The notes: generated by a model from the sequence alone, not told the origin. A DNA stretch of 64,000 nucleotides from Pseudomonas mendocina (GCF_003008615.1 NZ_CP027657.1:4836001-4900000); one strand, 5' to 3'; shown: positions 43,760-54,113, counted from the stretch's first letter. Program-made: numbers and translations.

Positions 43760-44202
43760 GCGATCTGAACCTGGAGCAACTGGTGGCGCGTGCGCACCAG
43801 CAGAACGACTACGATCCGCTGATCAACCTGATTCCCTACGCCAAGCTGCTCGGCATCGAGTGCCTGCGCCTGGGCGATGACATGGTCTTTCGTCTGCCGG
43901 CCAATCGCGACTGCATCGGCAACCCTGTATTGCCGGCGCTGCATGGCGGGGTGATCGCCGGTTTCATGGAGCATGCCGCCATGCTGCATCTGTTGATGTT
44001 CATGGGCATTCCACATTTGCCCAAAATCATCGACTTCTCGATAGATTACCTGCGCGCCGGCCATTATCGTGACACCTACGCGCAGTGCCAGGTCTGGCGC
44101 CAGGGGCGTCGGGTGGCCAACGTGGCGATCACCGCCTGGCAAACCACCCAGACCGAGCCGATTGCCACCGCACGTGCCCACTTCAAGGTCGATGAACCCT
44201 GA
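43756..44202 (+). CDS. PaaI-family thioesterase (hotdog fold), second copy
   Basis: 148 aa; GNPVLPALHGGVIAGFMEHAAML aligns with the active-site segment of the preceding protein, with Glu in place of Asp (FMEHA). The two proteins could form a heteromer because they are translationally coupled. Substrate unknown. Confidence 0.88.
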   Translation: MSDLNLEQLVARAHQQNDYDPLINLIPYAKLLGIECLRLGDDMVFRLPANRDCIGNPVLPALHGGVIAGFMEHAAMLHLLMFMGIPHLPKIIDFSIDYLRAGHYRDTYAQCQVWRQGRRVANVAITAWQTTQTEPIATARAHFKVDEP

Positions 44203-44269
44203 GTCATGACGCTCGTCTGGCAGTGGAGCGGATCGGTAGCGCAGTGAAATCATGACAAGGATTCTGTAG

Positions 44270-45517
44270 ATGGATGCGTTGCTGATAATCGGTGGCCTGT
44301 TATTGATGCTGGCCGGCCTGGTCTGGCTGGTCATGCGCGCCTTTGCCACCAGTCTGTTGTGGGGCTGGGGCAGCCTGCTGCCGCCGATCACGCTGATCTA
44401 CGTCATTCGCCACTGGGTACGTGCGCGCAGTGCCGTGATGCTGATTGGTCTGGGGGTGATTCCCTTGGTGGTTGGTTTGACCCTGCTGGCCAGCAAGGAC
44501 GCCGAGCGCCTGGCGGCGATCATTCGTCTCGACTGGCTCAAGCCAGACATACAGGAGCCGGCCGAGCTGGCCATCGAGCTTGCCGGTGAGCTCAATGGTC
44601 AGCCTTTCCGGCCGCAGCAGGGGGAGTTGATCGACGGCGTGCTGACCCTGCGCGAAGGTCTGGATTTCTTCGCCCTGCGTGAGCTGAGCATTCGTCTGCC
44701 GCAGCCGCTCGAGGGCCGTGTGCGCGTGGATGTCTTGCCACAGGACAGCGGCAACCTGCCGGAGGTGGAGCTGAGCTGGTTGTTGCCGGAGCAGGATCTG
44801 CCCGAGGCGCGGCGCCTGAGCCGTGGTTACACCCTGCATCTGGACTTGCAACCGCAGGCGCCGAATCGATTGGTCGGCGACTTTCACCTGGTATTGCCGC
44901 CGCGCTTCAAGACCAGCCTGAGTGGCCGGGTAGAGCTCTATAGTGATCGGCTGCGTTATACCGATGGCCAGATCGACGTGCGCTTCGATTCCCGCGACAC
45001 CATCGCCCACGTGCTGCAGGATTATCTGCAACGGCGTTTCGCCACGCGCAACGTGAGCGAGCTGAAGCTGCCGCCGTTCACTTTCGAAGGCGACACGCTG
45101 GAGGTGCAGGTCGAGGCGCAGATCGATCGGCGCAGCGAGCGCCTGCCCATTCGCCTGCACAAGCGCGCTGGGCAGGGCTGGGCTGTGGAGGGTGATCGCT
45201 TCCCGGCACTCCCTGCCGTGACGGCAGCACAGTCGACGCAATCGAGTGAGACTGCGCCCACGGAAGAGCGCCTGAGCCGCCCGGTCGACCGGCGCCAGCG
45301 TTTCAGCCTGGCCCGCTTGCAACGTAACCCGGAGCAGTATCGCAACCTCAGCATGCGCCTGAGTCGCGCCAGCGGCGGTACGGTGGAGGGGCGTTTTGCC
45401 GGTCTCGACGCCGACGGCAGCATTCGCCTCTCTCAGCAAATGGGTAGTGGCGGTGGTCAGGCCAGTTTCAGTTTCAAACCGGAGGAAATCGGACGGCTGG
45501 AGCTGTTGGAGCCATAG
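44270..45517 (+). CDS. Inner-membrane protein with large hydrophilic domain, unknown function
   Basis: 415 aa. Three N-terminal membrane helices (about residues 3-24, 29-46, 55-74), then a long hydrophilic, beta-rich, Arg/Glu-rich domain to the end with repeated ELSIRLPQPLEGRVRV-like segments. No catalytic motif recognised. It precedes htpG, separated by 144 bp containing the heat-shock promoter, so it is not in the htpG regulon by position. Confidence 0.75.
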   Translation: MDALLIIGGLLLMLAGLVWLVMRAFATSLLWGWGSLLPPITLIYVIRHWVRARSAVMLIGLGVIPLVVGLTLLASKDAERLAAIIRLDWLKPDIQEPAELAIELAGELNGQPFRPQQGELIDGVLTLREGLDFFALRELSIRLPQPLEGRVRVDVLPQDSGNLPEVELSWLLPEQDLPEARRLSRGYTLHLDLQPQAPNRLVGDFHLVLPPRFKTSLSGRVELYSDRLRYTDGQIDVRFDSRDTIAHVLQDYLQRRFATRNVSELKLPPFTFEGDTLEVQVEAQIDRRSERLPIRLHKRAGQGWAVEGDRFPALPAVTAAQSTQSSETAPTEERLSRPVDRRQRFSLARLQRNPEQYRNLSMRLSRASGGTVEGRFAGLDADGSIRLSQQMGSGGGQASFSFKPEEIGRLELLEP

Positions 45518-45580
45518 TGCAGGTGCGGCTCGCCCGGTGGCTTGGTGGCGACTGCAGGATGACATGCGTGATCCCAAGCC

Positions 45581-45609
45581 CTTGAAATCCATCTTGCTGG
45601 CCCCATTTG
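45581..45609 (+). promoter_or_regulatory. Sigma-32 heat-shock promoter of htpG
   Basis: CTTGAAA (45581-45587), 13-nt spacer, CCCCATTTG (45601-45609): an almost perfect RpoH promoter, about 50 bp before the htpG start codon. Confidence 0.85.
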
Positions 45610-45661
45610 TAGGTCATCGCCGCCGTAGCGGTTCCTGTCCTACAGATGGAGTTAGAAGACC

Positions 45662-47560
45662 ATGAGTGTGGAAACTCAAAAAGAAACCCTGGGCTTCCAG
45701 ACCGAGGTGAAGCAACTGCTTCACCTGATGATCCATTCCCTCTACTCGAACAAGGAAATCTTCCTGCGCGAGTTGATCTCCAATGCCTCCGATGCTGCTG
45801 ACAAGCTGCGTTTCGAGGCGCTGGCCAAGCCCGAACTGCTCGAAGGTGGCGATCCGCTGAAGATCCGCCTGTCCTTCGACAAGGAGGCCAAGACCGTCAC
45901 CCTCGAAGACAACGGCATCGGCATGAGCCGCGAGGAGGTCATCGCACACCTGGGCACCATCGCCAAATCCGGCACTTCCGACTTCCTGAAGAATCTCTCC
46001 GGCGACCAGAAGAAGGACTCGCACCTGATCGGTCAGTTCGGTGTCGGTTTCTATTCGGCGTTCATCGTCGCCGATCAGGTCGAGGTGTTCAGCCGCCGTG
46101 CCGGCAGCCCGGCCAGCGAAGGCGTGTACTGGGCGTCGAAAGGCGAGGGTGAGTTCGAGGTCGCCACCATCGACAAGGCCGAGCGTGGCACCCGCATCGT
46201 CCTGCACCTGAAGAGTGGCGAAGAAGAGTTCGCCGACGGCTGGCGCCTGCGCAACATCGTCAAGAAGTACTCGGATCACATCGCGCTGCCCATCGAACTG
46301 CCCAAGGAACATCACGGCGAAGACGCACCGGCGGAAGTCGAGTGGGAAACCGTCAACCGTGCCAGCGCCCTGTGGACGCGTCCGCGCACCGAGATCAAGG
46401 ACGAGGAGTACCAGGAGTTCTACAAGCACGTCGGCCATGACTTCGAGAACCCGCTGAGCTGGAGCCACAACAAGGTAGAAGGCAAGCTGGAATACACCTC
46501 GCTGCTCTACGTGCCGGGCCGTGCGCCATTCGACCTGTACCACCGCGAAGCGCCGAAGGGCCTCAAGCTCTACGTGCAGCGCGTGTTCATCATGGATCAG
46601 GCCGATCAGTTCCTGCCGCTTTACCTGCGCTTCATCAAGGGTGTGATCGACTCCAACGACCTGTCGCTGAACGTCTCCCGCGAAATCCTGCAGTCCGGCC
46701 CGGTCATCGACTCGATGAAGTCGGCGCTGACCAAGCGCGTGCTGGACATGCTGGAGAAGCTGGCCAAGGACAAGCCGGATGACTACAAGACCTTCTGGAA
46801 GGCCTTCGGTCAGGTGCTCAAGGAAGGCCCGGCGGAAGACTTCGCCAACAAGGAGAAGATCGCCGGCCTGCTGCGTTTCGCCTCCACCAATGGCGACGGC
46901 GACGAGCAATCGGTTTCGCTGGCCGACTACCTGGGCCGCGTCAAGGAAGGACAGGACAAGATCTACTTCCTCACTGGCGAAAGCTACGCACAGATCAAGA
47001 ACAGCCCGCATCTGGAAGTCTTCCGCAAGAAAGGCATCGAAGTGCTGCTGCTTACCGATCGCATCGACGAGTGGCTGATGAGCTACCTGACCGAGTTCGA
47101 CGGCAAGCAGTTCGTCGACGTGGCCCGTGGTGACCTGAACCTGGGTGAGTTGGACTCGGAAGAGGACAAGAAGGCTCAGGAGGAGGTGGCCAAGGCCAAG
47201 GAAGGGTTGATCGAGCGCCTCAAAGGGGCGCTGGGCGAGCAGGTCGCCGAGGTTCGTGTGTCTCATCGCCTGACCGACTCGCCGGCGATTCTTGCCATCG
47301 GCGAGCAGGATCTCGGCCTGCAGATGCGCCAGATCCTTGAAGCCAGCGGGCAGAAAGTGCCGGATGCCAAGCCGATCTTCGAGTTCAATCCCGCGCACCC
47401 GCTGATCGAACGCCTGGATGCCGAGCCGGACGAGGATCGTTTCACCGATCTGTCGCACATTCTCTTTGACCAGGCCGCCCTGGCCGCTGGCGACAGCCTG
47501 AAAGATCCTGCCGCTTACGTGCAGCGTTTGAACAAGTTGCTGGTGGAGCTTTCTGCCTGA
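45662..47560 (+). CDS. htpG: Chaperone HtpG (Hsp90)
   Basis: 632 aa, normal length. N-terminal GHKL ATPase domain with [22 protein letters not shown] (residues about 83-88), GTIAKSGT and [11 protein letters not shown]; middle domain with client and catalytic Arg loop (NVSREILQ); C-terminal dimerisation domain with [13 protein letters not shown]-driven folding of stress-sensitive clients. Sigma-32 promoter upstream, terminator downstream. Confidence 0.98.
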   Translation: MSVETQKETLGFQTEVKQLLHLMIHSLYSNKEIFLRELISNASDAADKLRFEALAKPELLEGGDPLKIRLSFDKEAKTVTLEDNGIGMSREEVIAHLGTIAKSGTSDFLKNLSGDQKKDSHLIGQFGVGFYSAFIVADQVEVFSRRAGSPASEGVYWASKGEGEFEVATIDKAERGTRIVLHLKSGEEEFADGWRLRNIVKKYSDHIALPIELPKEHHGEDAPAEVEWETVNRASALWTRPRTEIKDEEYQEFYKHVGHDFENPLSWSHNKVEGKLEYTSLLYVPGRAPFDLYHREAPKGLKLYVQRVFIMDQADQFLPLYLRFIKGVIDSNDLSLNVSREILQSGPVIDSMKSALTKRVLDMLEKLAKDKPDDYKTFWKAFGQVLKEGPAEDFANKEKIAGLLRFASTNGDGDEQSVSLADYLGRVKEGQDKIYFLTGESYAQIKNSPHLEVFRKKGIEVLLLTDRIDEWLMSYLTEFDGKQFVDVARGDLNLGELDSEEDKKAQEEVAKAKEGLIERLKGALGEQVAEVRVSHRLTDSPAILAIGEQDLGLQMRQILEASGQKVPDAKPIFEFNPAHPLIERLDAEPDEDRFTDLSHILFDQAALAAGDSLKDPAAYVQRLNKLLVELSA

Positions 47561-47576
47561 GAGGTCAGCTATTAGA

Positions 47577-47600
47577 GCAAGCCCGCTTCGGCGGGCTTTT
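47577..47600 (+). terminator. Intrinsic terminator after htpG
   Basis: GCCCGC-TTCG-GCGGGC followed by TTTT. Confidence 0.88.
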
Positions 47601-47696
47601 CTATGGGTGTGATTGATCGGCTTTAATTGACAAGCGCGACCCCGTCGTTTCAGATGCTGGCAATTGGCTGGCTTTCTGCCGGTGTTCTGGGGTTGT

Positions 47697-50600
47697 ATGT
47701 CGATTCTCGAGTTGTTCTTCATCATGGGCGCGGATCCTAGTGTCCTCGTGCTCAGTCGCTATGATCCCGAACTGGTGCTGTTGTCGCTGGCCATCGCCGT
47801 ATTCGCCGCCGGTATGGCGCTGCAACTGGCTGGCGAGGCCCGCAACAGTTCCCACCCCGTCGCCCGGCAAGTCACCATCTTTACCGGTTCGCTCGCGCTC
47901 GGCGGTGGCATCTGGGCCATGCACTTTCTCGGTATGCTCGCTTTCGAGCTGTGTGCGGCGGTGCGTTTCGACCTGGGTATCACGCTGCTGTCCATGCTGC
48001 CGAGCCTGGCAGCCTCCTGGGTCGCCCTGAGCCTGTTGGCGCGGCGTGATCTGAGCCTCCTGCAATTGTGCGTGGGCGGTGTGCTGGTTGGTGCTGGTAT
48101 TGGTGCCATGCACTACAGCGGCATGGCGGCGATGCAGATGGCGCCGCTGCTGCGTTATGACCCCTGGATGTTCGCCTTGTCGATCGTCGTGGCCGTCGCT
48201 CTGGCCATCGTCGCGCTGTGGGTGCGCTTCGGTCTGGAGGGGCGCCTGCCGACGCGCTGGTCGTTGCTGATCAGTGCGCTGGTCATGGGCCTGGCAATCA
48301 GCGGTATGCACTACACCGGCATGGCAGCGGCACGCTTCGTCGGTACGCCGGAGTCGGAGGCACCTATGGCGGTGGTCGACAGTGGCTACATAGCCGTCGC
48401 CATCACGCTGCTGACCGTTGCTCTTACGATATTCGTGGTGTCGGTCAACACGCTGCTGCGATACCGCCGAATGAGCCACCAGCTCAAGGCCAGTGAGCAG
48501 CACCTGCGTTCGATTTTCGATACCGCGTTGGATGCCATCGTCACCGTCGACCATACCGGCACCGTACGTTCGGCCAACCGTGCAGTCTCGCAGTTGTTCG
48601 GCTGGGAGCCACAAGCGTTGGTGGGCAAGCATATGCGCTCACTGATGCCTGCTCGCTATGTCGGTGAGGTGGAGAAACTGCTGGCCGACTACCTCAGAAC
48701 CGGTCGACTGACGCTACCGGCGGGGGAGCAGGAGCTGATCTGTCTGACCCGTGAGGGCGCGGAAAAACCGGTGCGTATCAGTGTGGGCATTACCCACGCA
48801 GGTAGCCGCCCACTGTTCGTGGTGTTCGTCGCTGACATCAGCGAAAGGCAGCGCATGGAGAAGGCCCTGCGCAGCAGTGAGCAGCAATATCGCTCGCTGA
48901 TCAGCAATATTCCCGGAGTGTCTTTCCGCTGCCTGCTGGATCGTGATTGGACCATGCTGTTCATCAGTGACGCAGTGCAGAATCTGACCGGTTGGAGTGC
49001 CGACGATTTCATCAGCCAGCGCTGCTCGATAGCCGATCTGTATCACCCGGATGACTACCAGACCACTGCCGATCAAGTGATCGCTGCCATCGAGCAGGGG
49101 CGCAACTACACGGTCGAGTACCGTTTGTTCGATCGCGAGGGCAACGAGCACTGGATCTGGGAAAGCGGCAGCGCTGTCTGCGACGAGCAGGGCTTGCCGC
49201 GCTGGATCGACGGGGTTTTGCTCGATCAGACCGAAACCAAACGACGTAATGCCGAGTACGAAGGCAAGGTCACGGCGATCAGCAAGGCCATGGCGCTGAT
49301 CGAGTTCGACCTCGATGGAAACATTCTGGACATCAACGACAATGCCCTGGCGTTGTTCGGTTATGAGCGCGACGAGGTGATTGGTCATCATCACGCCATG
49401 TTCTGCTACCCGGATCAGGTCGCCAGCGATACCTACCGCCAGGGGTGGGCCGACCTGCGAGCTGGCCAATTCCGCACGGGCGAATATCGCCGTAAAGGCA
49501 AGGATGGACGTGAGGTCTGGATCCAGGCCAGCTACAACCCGATTCTCAACACCGACGGCAAGCCATTCAAGGTGGTCAAGCTGGCCACCGACCTGACCCC
49601 GCGACGCCTGATGGAGCAGGAGCTGCGCGCCGCCCGTGACCGTGCCGAGGCCGCCGCCGCAGCACGCAGCAGCTTTCTGGCCAATATGAGTCATGAAATC
49701 CGTACGCCGATGAACGCGATCATCGGTTTCACCGACTTGCTGCTGGAAACGCCGCTCTCCAGCGAGCAGCGGCGTCATCTAAGTACCGTGCAGCACTCTT
49801 CGCGCTCGCTGCTGGGGCTGCTCAACGACATCCTCGACACCGCCAAGCTCGACCGCGGCGCCATCGAGCTGGAGCAGCTGGATTTCTCCCTGCGTGAACT
49901 GTGCGAGCAGGTCATCGCCAGCCAGCGCCTGGCCGCCGAAAGCAAAGGCCTGCAATTGCACCTGGATTACCCGGCAACCGTCACCGACTTCTTCTGTGGC
50001 GACCCGCTGCGCTTGCAGCAGGTGCTGACCAACCTGCTTGGTAATGCGGTCAAGTTCACCCTGCGCGGTGAGGTGTGTCTGAGGGTGACGGGCGAGCCGG
50101 GAGCTATGCGTCTGTCGGTGAAGGACACCGGTATCGGCATTGCCGCCGATCGACTGGAAAAGATCTTCGAGCCCTTCGCTCAGGCCGATGCCTCGATGAG
50201 TCGACGCTTTGGCGGTACCGGCCTCGGCACCACCATCTCTCGGCAACTGGTCGAGTTGATGGGCGGTCGTTTGCGGGTGGAAAGCACCGAGGGGCAAGGC
50301 AGCTGTTTCAGCGTCGAGCTACCGCTGCGTGCCGGCAAGCGCCTGGCCTCGCAACAGCGCGCGGTGCTGCCGGAGCTGGGGCCGTTGAACATCCTGGCCG
50401 CTGATGATGTGCCGCAGAATCTCGAGCTGCTGCAGTTGAGCCTGGAGCATTTTGGCCATCGCGTGCGCTGCGTCGCCGATGGTGAAAGTGCGTTACAGGC
50501 TTTCACCGAGGAGCGCTTCGACCTGATCCTGATGGATGTGCAGATGCCGGGTGTCGACGGTCTGGAAGCCTCGAGGCGTATTCGTCAGTTGGAGGCCGCC

Positions 50601-51386
50601 GAGGCCTGGGAGCCGATACCGATCATTGCCTTGACCGCCAGCGTGCTCGATCAGGATCGCCAGGCTGCGCTGGATTCGGGGATGAACGCCTTCGCCTCGA
50701 AACCGCTGGATCTCAATGCGCTGCTTTGGGAAATCGCGCGCCTGCTCGGCTTGACCGATGTACCCAGTGCGGTGGTCAGTGCCACCCGCGTTACCGAGGA
50801 TGGTTTGTTCGACTGGGTGCGTGGCAGCAACCTGTGGGGCGGGCCGTTGCGCATGGCGCAGGCGATCGCAGCCTTCGTTGATGAACAGCAGACCTTGGTG
50901 GCGCGCCTGAGCCAACTGTTGGAGGAGCACGACTGGAGTGAGGGCAGGGCCCAGGCGCACCGTCTATATGGCGCCGCCGGAAACCTGGCTCTGACCCACC
51001 TGACCACGCTGGCGCAGGCGCTCGAGCAGGCGTTCGAGGCGCAGGACGAGAATGTGCTGCGTGCCTTGCTCATGGAGCTGGAGCAGGCCTTGCGGGCTGT
51101 CAGGGACGTAGTGCCGCAGGTGCCTCAGTCGTCTGCGATAGATTCCGCGACGGCCGATCTGGGCATGTTGCGTGAGCTGGTGGGCCAACTGCGGCATGCG
51201 CTGGAGCGCGGTAGCCTGGACGATGAGACCCTGGCAGCCATGGAGCAGGCGGTGCGTGGTACTGCCTACAATGCAGCCCTGAACGATATCCGTCAGGCAC
51301 TGGATGACTTCGATTTCGATCTGGCGTTGACGATGCTGGATCAACTGTTGCGGCAATTGCAAGACGAGGAAACGACCCCATCATGA
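47697..51386 (+). CDS. Hybrid sensor histidine kinase with MHYT sensor, PAS repeats, REC and Hpt
   Basis: 1229 aa from ATG 47697. Order: MHYT membrane sensor (about 10-235; MHFLGM, MHYSGM, MHYTGM motifs, seven or so helices, possible copper/gas sensing); three PAS domains (about 255-365, 378-495, 515-620); HisKA with phospho-His in FLANMSHEIRTPMNA; HATPase (DTGIGI, GTGLGTTIS); receiver with phospho-Asp in DLILMDVQMPG; and a C-terminal Hpt-like domain with His in AQAHRLYGAAGNL. Overlaps the HD-GYP regulator gene by ATGA, so phosphotransfer to that regulator is very likely. The start is weakly marked; 47724 (MGADPS) is an alternative. Confidence 0.93.
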   Translation: MSILELFFIMGADPSVLVLSRYDPELVLLSLAIAVFAAGMALQLAGEARNSSHPVARQVTIFTGSLALGGGIWAMHFLGMLAFELCAAVRFDLGITLLSMLPSLAASWVALSLLARRDLSLLQLCVGGVLVGAGIGAMHYSGMAAMQMAPLLRYDPWMFALSIVVAVALAIVALWVRFGLEGRLPTRWSLLISALVMGLAISGMHYTGMAAARFVGTPESEAPMAVVDSGYIAVAITLLTVALTIFVVSVNTLLRYRRMSHQLKASEQHLRSIFDTALDAIVTVDHTGTVRSANRAVSQLFGWEPQALVGKHMRSLMPARYVGEVEKLLADYLRTGRLTLPAGEQELICLTREGAEKPVRISVGITHAGSRPLFVVFVADISERQRMEKALRSSEQQYRSLISNIPGVSFRCLLDRDWTMLFISDAVQNLTGWSADDFISQRCSIADLYHPDDYQTTADQVIAAIEQGRNYTVEYRLFDREGNEHWIWESGSAVCDEQGLPRWIDGVLLDQTETKRRNAEYEGKVTAISKAMALIEFDLDGNILDINDNALALFGYERDEVIGHHHAMFCYPDQVASDTYRQGWADLRAGQFRTGEYRRKGKDGREVWIQASYNPILNTDGKPFKVVKLATDLTPRRLMEQELRAARDRAEAAAAARSSFLANMSHEIRTPMNAIIGFTDLLLETPLSSEQRRHLSTVQHSSRSLLGLLNDILDTAKLDRGAIELEQLDFSLRELCEQVIASQRLAAESKGLQLHLDYPATVTDFFCGDPLRLQQVLTNLLGNAVKFTLRGEVCLRVTGEPGAMRLSVKDTGIGIAADRLEKIFEPFAQADASMSRRFGGTGLGTTISRQLVELMGGRLRVESTEGQGSCFSVELPLRAGKRLASQQRAVLPELGPLNILAADDVPQNLELLQLSLEHFGHRVRCVADGESALQAFTEERFDLILMDVQMPGVDGLEASRRIRQLEAAEAWEPIPIIALTASVLDQDRQAALDSGMNAFASKPLDLNALLWEIARLLGLTDVPSAVVSATRVTEDGLFDWVRGSNLWGGPLRMAQAIAAFVDEQQTLVARLSQLLEEHDWSEGRAQAHRLYGAAGNLALTHLTTLAQALEQAFEAQDENVLRALLMELEQALRAVRDVVPQVPQSSAIDSATADLGMLRELVGQLRHALERGSLDDETLAAMEQAVRGTAYNAALNDIRQALDDFDFDLALTMLDQLLRQLQDEETTPS

Positions 51387-52387
51387 TCACCGCTGCCGAC
51401 ACTCGTCCGCTGTTACTGCTGGTCGATGACGAACCCATCAACCTGCAGGTGCTGCGGCATATCCTGCAGGAGGACTATCGCCTGTTGTTCGCCAAGGAGG
51501 GGCCGCGTGCCCTTGAAATGGCCGAGCGCGAGTTGCCGGATCTGATCCTGCTCGATGTGATGATGCCGGGCATGACGGGCTATGAAGTGTGCGAGCAGCT
51601 CAAGGCTAACCCGCTGTTGCAGGCGATTCCGGTGATCTTCGTTACCGCCCTCGGTGATGTCGACGACGAGACACGTGGCTTTGAAGTCGGTGCCGTGGAC
51701 TACATCACCAAGCCGGTCAGTCCACCCATCGTGCGTGCCCGGGTGCGTACCCATCTGTCCCTGGTTGGGGTCGAGGAACTCAGACAGACCCGTCTGCAGA
51801 TCGTCCAGCGCCTCGGCATGGCGGCCGAGTACAAGGACAACGAGACCGGCCTGCACGTCATCCGCATGAGTCATTTCTCCAAGGTATTGGCGCTGGCCGC
51901 CGGTTTTAGCGCAAGTGCCGCCGAGGAATTGCTCAACGCCGCACCGATGCACGATGTCGGCAAGATCGGTATCCCCGACGCCGTGCTGCGCAAGCCGGGC
52001 AAGCTCGATGATGCAGAGTGGCAGGTGATGCGTCAGCATGTGGAGATTGGTGCGCGGATCATTGGCGAGCACAGTTCGGGGCTGTTGCGCACGGCGCAAC
52101 TGATCGCTCTGTCGCACCATGAGAAATGGGATGGCAGTGGTTACCCCAATGGCTTGAAGGGCGAGGAGATTCCCCTTGAGGGCCGTATCGTCGCTATCGC
52201 CGATGTGTTCGACGCGCTGACCAGCGTGCGCCCTTACAAGCAGGCCTGGACCGTGGAAGCGGCGGTCGACTTCCTGCGTGAGCAGAGTGGGCGTCACTTC
52301 GATCCGGGTCTGGTCGAGCTGTTCATCGCCTGCCTGCCCGAAATTCTGCAGATCAAGGAGCGCTGGGCCGAGCAGCCCGCTGCTTGA
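51383..52387 (+). CDS. Response regulator with HD-GYP domain (RpfG-like c-di-GMP phosphodiesterase)
   Basis: 334 aa. Receiver domain 1-125 with phospho-Asp in LILLDVMMPG, then HD-GYP at about 135-325: HVIRMSHFSK, MHDVGKIGIPD (HD pair), HHEKWDGSGYPNGLKG (GYP) and FDALTSVRPYK. All metal and GYP residues are intact, so it should hydrolyse c-di-GMP. Partner of the preceding MHYT hybrid kinase by overlap. Confidence 0.96.
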   Translation: MITAADTRPLLLLVDDEPINLQVLRHILQEDYRLLFAKEGPRALEMAERELPDLILLDVMMPGMTGYEVCEQLKANPLLQAIPVIFVTALGDVDDETRGFEVGAVDYITKPVSPPIVRARVRTHLSLVGVEELRQTRLQIVQRLGMAAEYKDNETGLHVIRMSHFSKVLALAAGFSASAAEELLNAAPMHDVGKIGIPDAVLRKPGKLDDAEWQVMRQHVEIGARIIGEHSSGLLRTAQLIALSHHEKWDGSGYPNGLKGEEIPLEGRIVAIADVFDALTSVRPYKQAWTVEAAVDFLREQSGRHFDPGLVELFIACLPEILQIKERWAEQPAA

Positions 52388-52482
52388 AATGTCCTGTGCA
52401 AATCCGCTGCATCGCGGATTTGGTCATTACCGCCGACGCGGCTATTGTTAGGGGCCTACCATTGCCAAGGGCAGGCCTCACC

Positions 52483-53271
52483 ATGCAGAAGAAGACACTG
52501 GTTCCCCTGTTGTGCGCGGCATTCGCCGGTCTTGCCGATGCGGCCGTCGTGACCAAGACGGTTGCGTACGAAATCGATGGCGAAGCGTTCGAAGGCGTAC
52601 TGGTTTACGACGACTCGGTGACCACGGCGCGTCCCGGTCTCCTTGCCGTACCCAGCTGGATGGGTGTCAATCAGGACACCGTCGCTAAGGCCGCGCGTGC
52701 GGCGGGCGACAAGTACGTGGTATTCGTCGCCGATATGTACGGCAAATCCATTCGTCCCAGCAATGCCGAAGAGGCCGGTGCCGCGGCAGGTGCGGTGCGA
52801 GCTGACCGCGCGCTGATGCGCAAACGTGCCCAGGCTGCGGTCGAGGTGCTCAAGGCACAGAGCAGCGAAGTGGCGCTGGATGTCAGCAAGCTGGGCGCTA
52901 TTGGCTTCTGCTTCGGCGGTGGCACGGTGCTGGAACTGGCCCGCTCGGGGGCGCCGCTGAAAGGCTTCGTCTCCTTCCATGGCAACCTGGACACGCCCAA
53001 CCCAGCCGATGCCAGGAACATCAAGGCGCCGGTACTGGTGCTGCATGGCGCGGACGATCCAGCCGTGCCGCAGGAGCAGGTCGACGGTTTCATCGCTGAA
53101 ATGAAAGCGGCCAAGACCGACTGGCAACTGGTGAGCTACGGCGGTGCGGTGCACTCGTTCACCAATCCCAAGGCCAACGTACCGGGGCGCAACGAGTACC
53201 ACCCGGTGGTGGCCGCACGGGCTTTCAAGGCGATGAATGATCTGTTCGATGAGGTATTCGCCGAGCAGTGA
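52483..53271 (+). CDS. Dienelactone hydrolase family protein, exported
   Basis: 262 aa from ATG 52483. N-terminal signal (LVPLLCAAFAGLADA). Alpha/beta hydrolase with nucleophile Cys in GFCFGGG, Asp in GADDPAVP and His in AVHSF, the DLH triad. The signal peptide is unusual for cytoplasmic dienelactone hydrolases but seen in this subgroup. Physiological substrate unknown. Bidirectional terminator follows. Confidence 0.92.
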   Translation: MQKKTLVPLLCAAFAGLADAAVVTKTVAYEIDGEAFEGVLVYDDSVTTARPGLLAVPSWMGVNQDTVAKAARAAGDKYVVFVADMYGKSIRPSNAEEAGAAAGAVRADRALMRKRAQAAVEVLKAQSSEVALDVSKLGAIGFCFGGGTVLELARSGAPLKGFVSFHGNLDTPNPADARNIKAPVLVLHGADDPAVPQEQVDGFIAEMKAAKTDWQLVSYGGAVHSFTNPKANVPGRNEYHPVVAARAFKAMNDLFDEVFAEQ

Positions 53272-53297
53272 AACCAGGCTTTATCACGCACTGAACG

Positions 53298-53329
53298 AAA
53301 GGCTGCGCCCATTGGGCGCAGCCTTTTTT
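53298..53329. terminator. Bidirectional intrinsic terminator
   Basis: AAAGGCTGCGCCC-ATT-GGGCGCAGCCTTT then TTT, between the convergent hydrolase and DUF4394 genes. Confidence 0.9.
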
Positions 53330-53333
53330 CATC

Positions 53334-54113
53334 TTACTTCGCGGGCAGGACGGCGATATCGATGATGCCGTCCGGCAGGTCGGCGATGTCGCCCAGGGTA
53401 GTCGGCTTGCCACTGGCCAGATCCAACTGGTGCAGGGTCTTGCCGGTCAGCACGTAGGCCGTGTTGCCACCTTTGCCATCGCTGGCGATATCCATGGCAG
53501 CCGCCTTGAGGCCATCGGCGACCTTGCCGACCACCTGCTGCACGCCGTCGTTTGGCGGGTTCTGCAGCATCAGGCTGCCGCTGGCCAGGTCGATGTTGTA
53601 GAGCGCGGTGCTCTGGGTGCCGGCATAGGCGTTGGTGTAGGCGCCGGCGACCACCTTGGGTTGCTTGCCGGCATAGGGGCCATCGGCGGCGTAGGCGAGC
53701 TTGCCGTCTACGGCCACTTCACCGGTGTCGACATTCACCCGCAGGCTGGTGCCGTCCGGGCCGAGCAGACGCAGGCGGTCGGCCACCGGGTTGAAATCGA
53801 CCACGGCCTGGCCACTGCCGGACAGCGCGGTCTGCAGCTTGCTGCCTGCCGTGGCCTTACCGCTGGCTGCGTCCAGGGTGTAGAGCTGATCGGTGCCGCT
53901 CAGGGCATAGAGCTGGCCGCTGGACGGGCGTACATCCAGGCCGCGCAGGTCGCTGGCGCCACTGACGGCCATGCTGGCGGTGACCTTGAGGCTGGCGACA
54001 TCGACCTTGAACAGTTTGCCATCGGTGCCGAGCGCGAGCAGTTCGGTGGCGCTGGCGGCACCTGCGCTCAGGGTCAGCAGGCCGGCGGTGCAGAGGGTAG
54101 TGATGCGTTTCAT
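53334..54113 (-). CDS. DUF4394 domain exported protein
   Basis: 259 aa; signal peptide ending ASA (about residue 22), then repeated beta-propeller-like blades (LLALGTDGKLFKVDVASLKV, LRGLDVRPSSGQLYALSG, ALYNIDLASGSLML) as in DUF4394. Periplasmic or secreted; function unknown. Lies downstream of an ECF sigma/anti-sigma pair and is a candidate target of that sigma factor. Confidence 0.88.
   Translation of the reverse strand: MKRITTLCTAGLLTLSAGAASATELLALGTDGKLFKVDVASLKVTASMAVSGASDLRGLDVRPSSGQLYALSGTDQLYTLDAASGKATAGSKLQTALSGSGQAVVDFNPVADRLRLLGPDGTSLRVNVDTGEVAVDGKLAYAADGPYAGKQPKVVAGAYTNAYAGTQSTALYNIDLASGSLMLQNPPNDGVQQVVGKVADGLKAAAMDIASDGKGGNTAYVLTGKTLHQLDLASGKPTTLGDIADLPDGIIDIAVLPAK

Noticed and set aside
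45614..47725. 703-codon minus-strand ORF across htpG
   Set aside because: Antisense shadow of a clearly real Hsp90 gene; no domain, composition typical of a GC-rich reverse frame.
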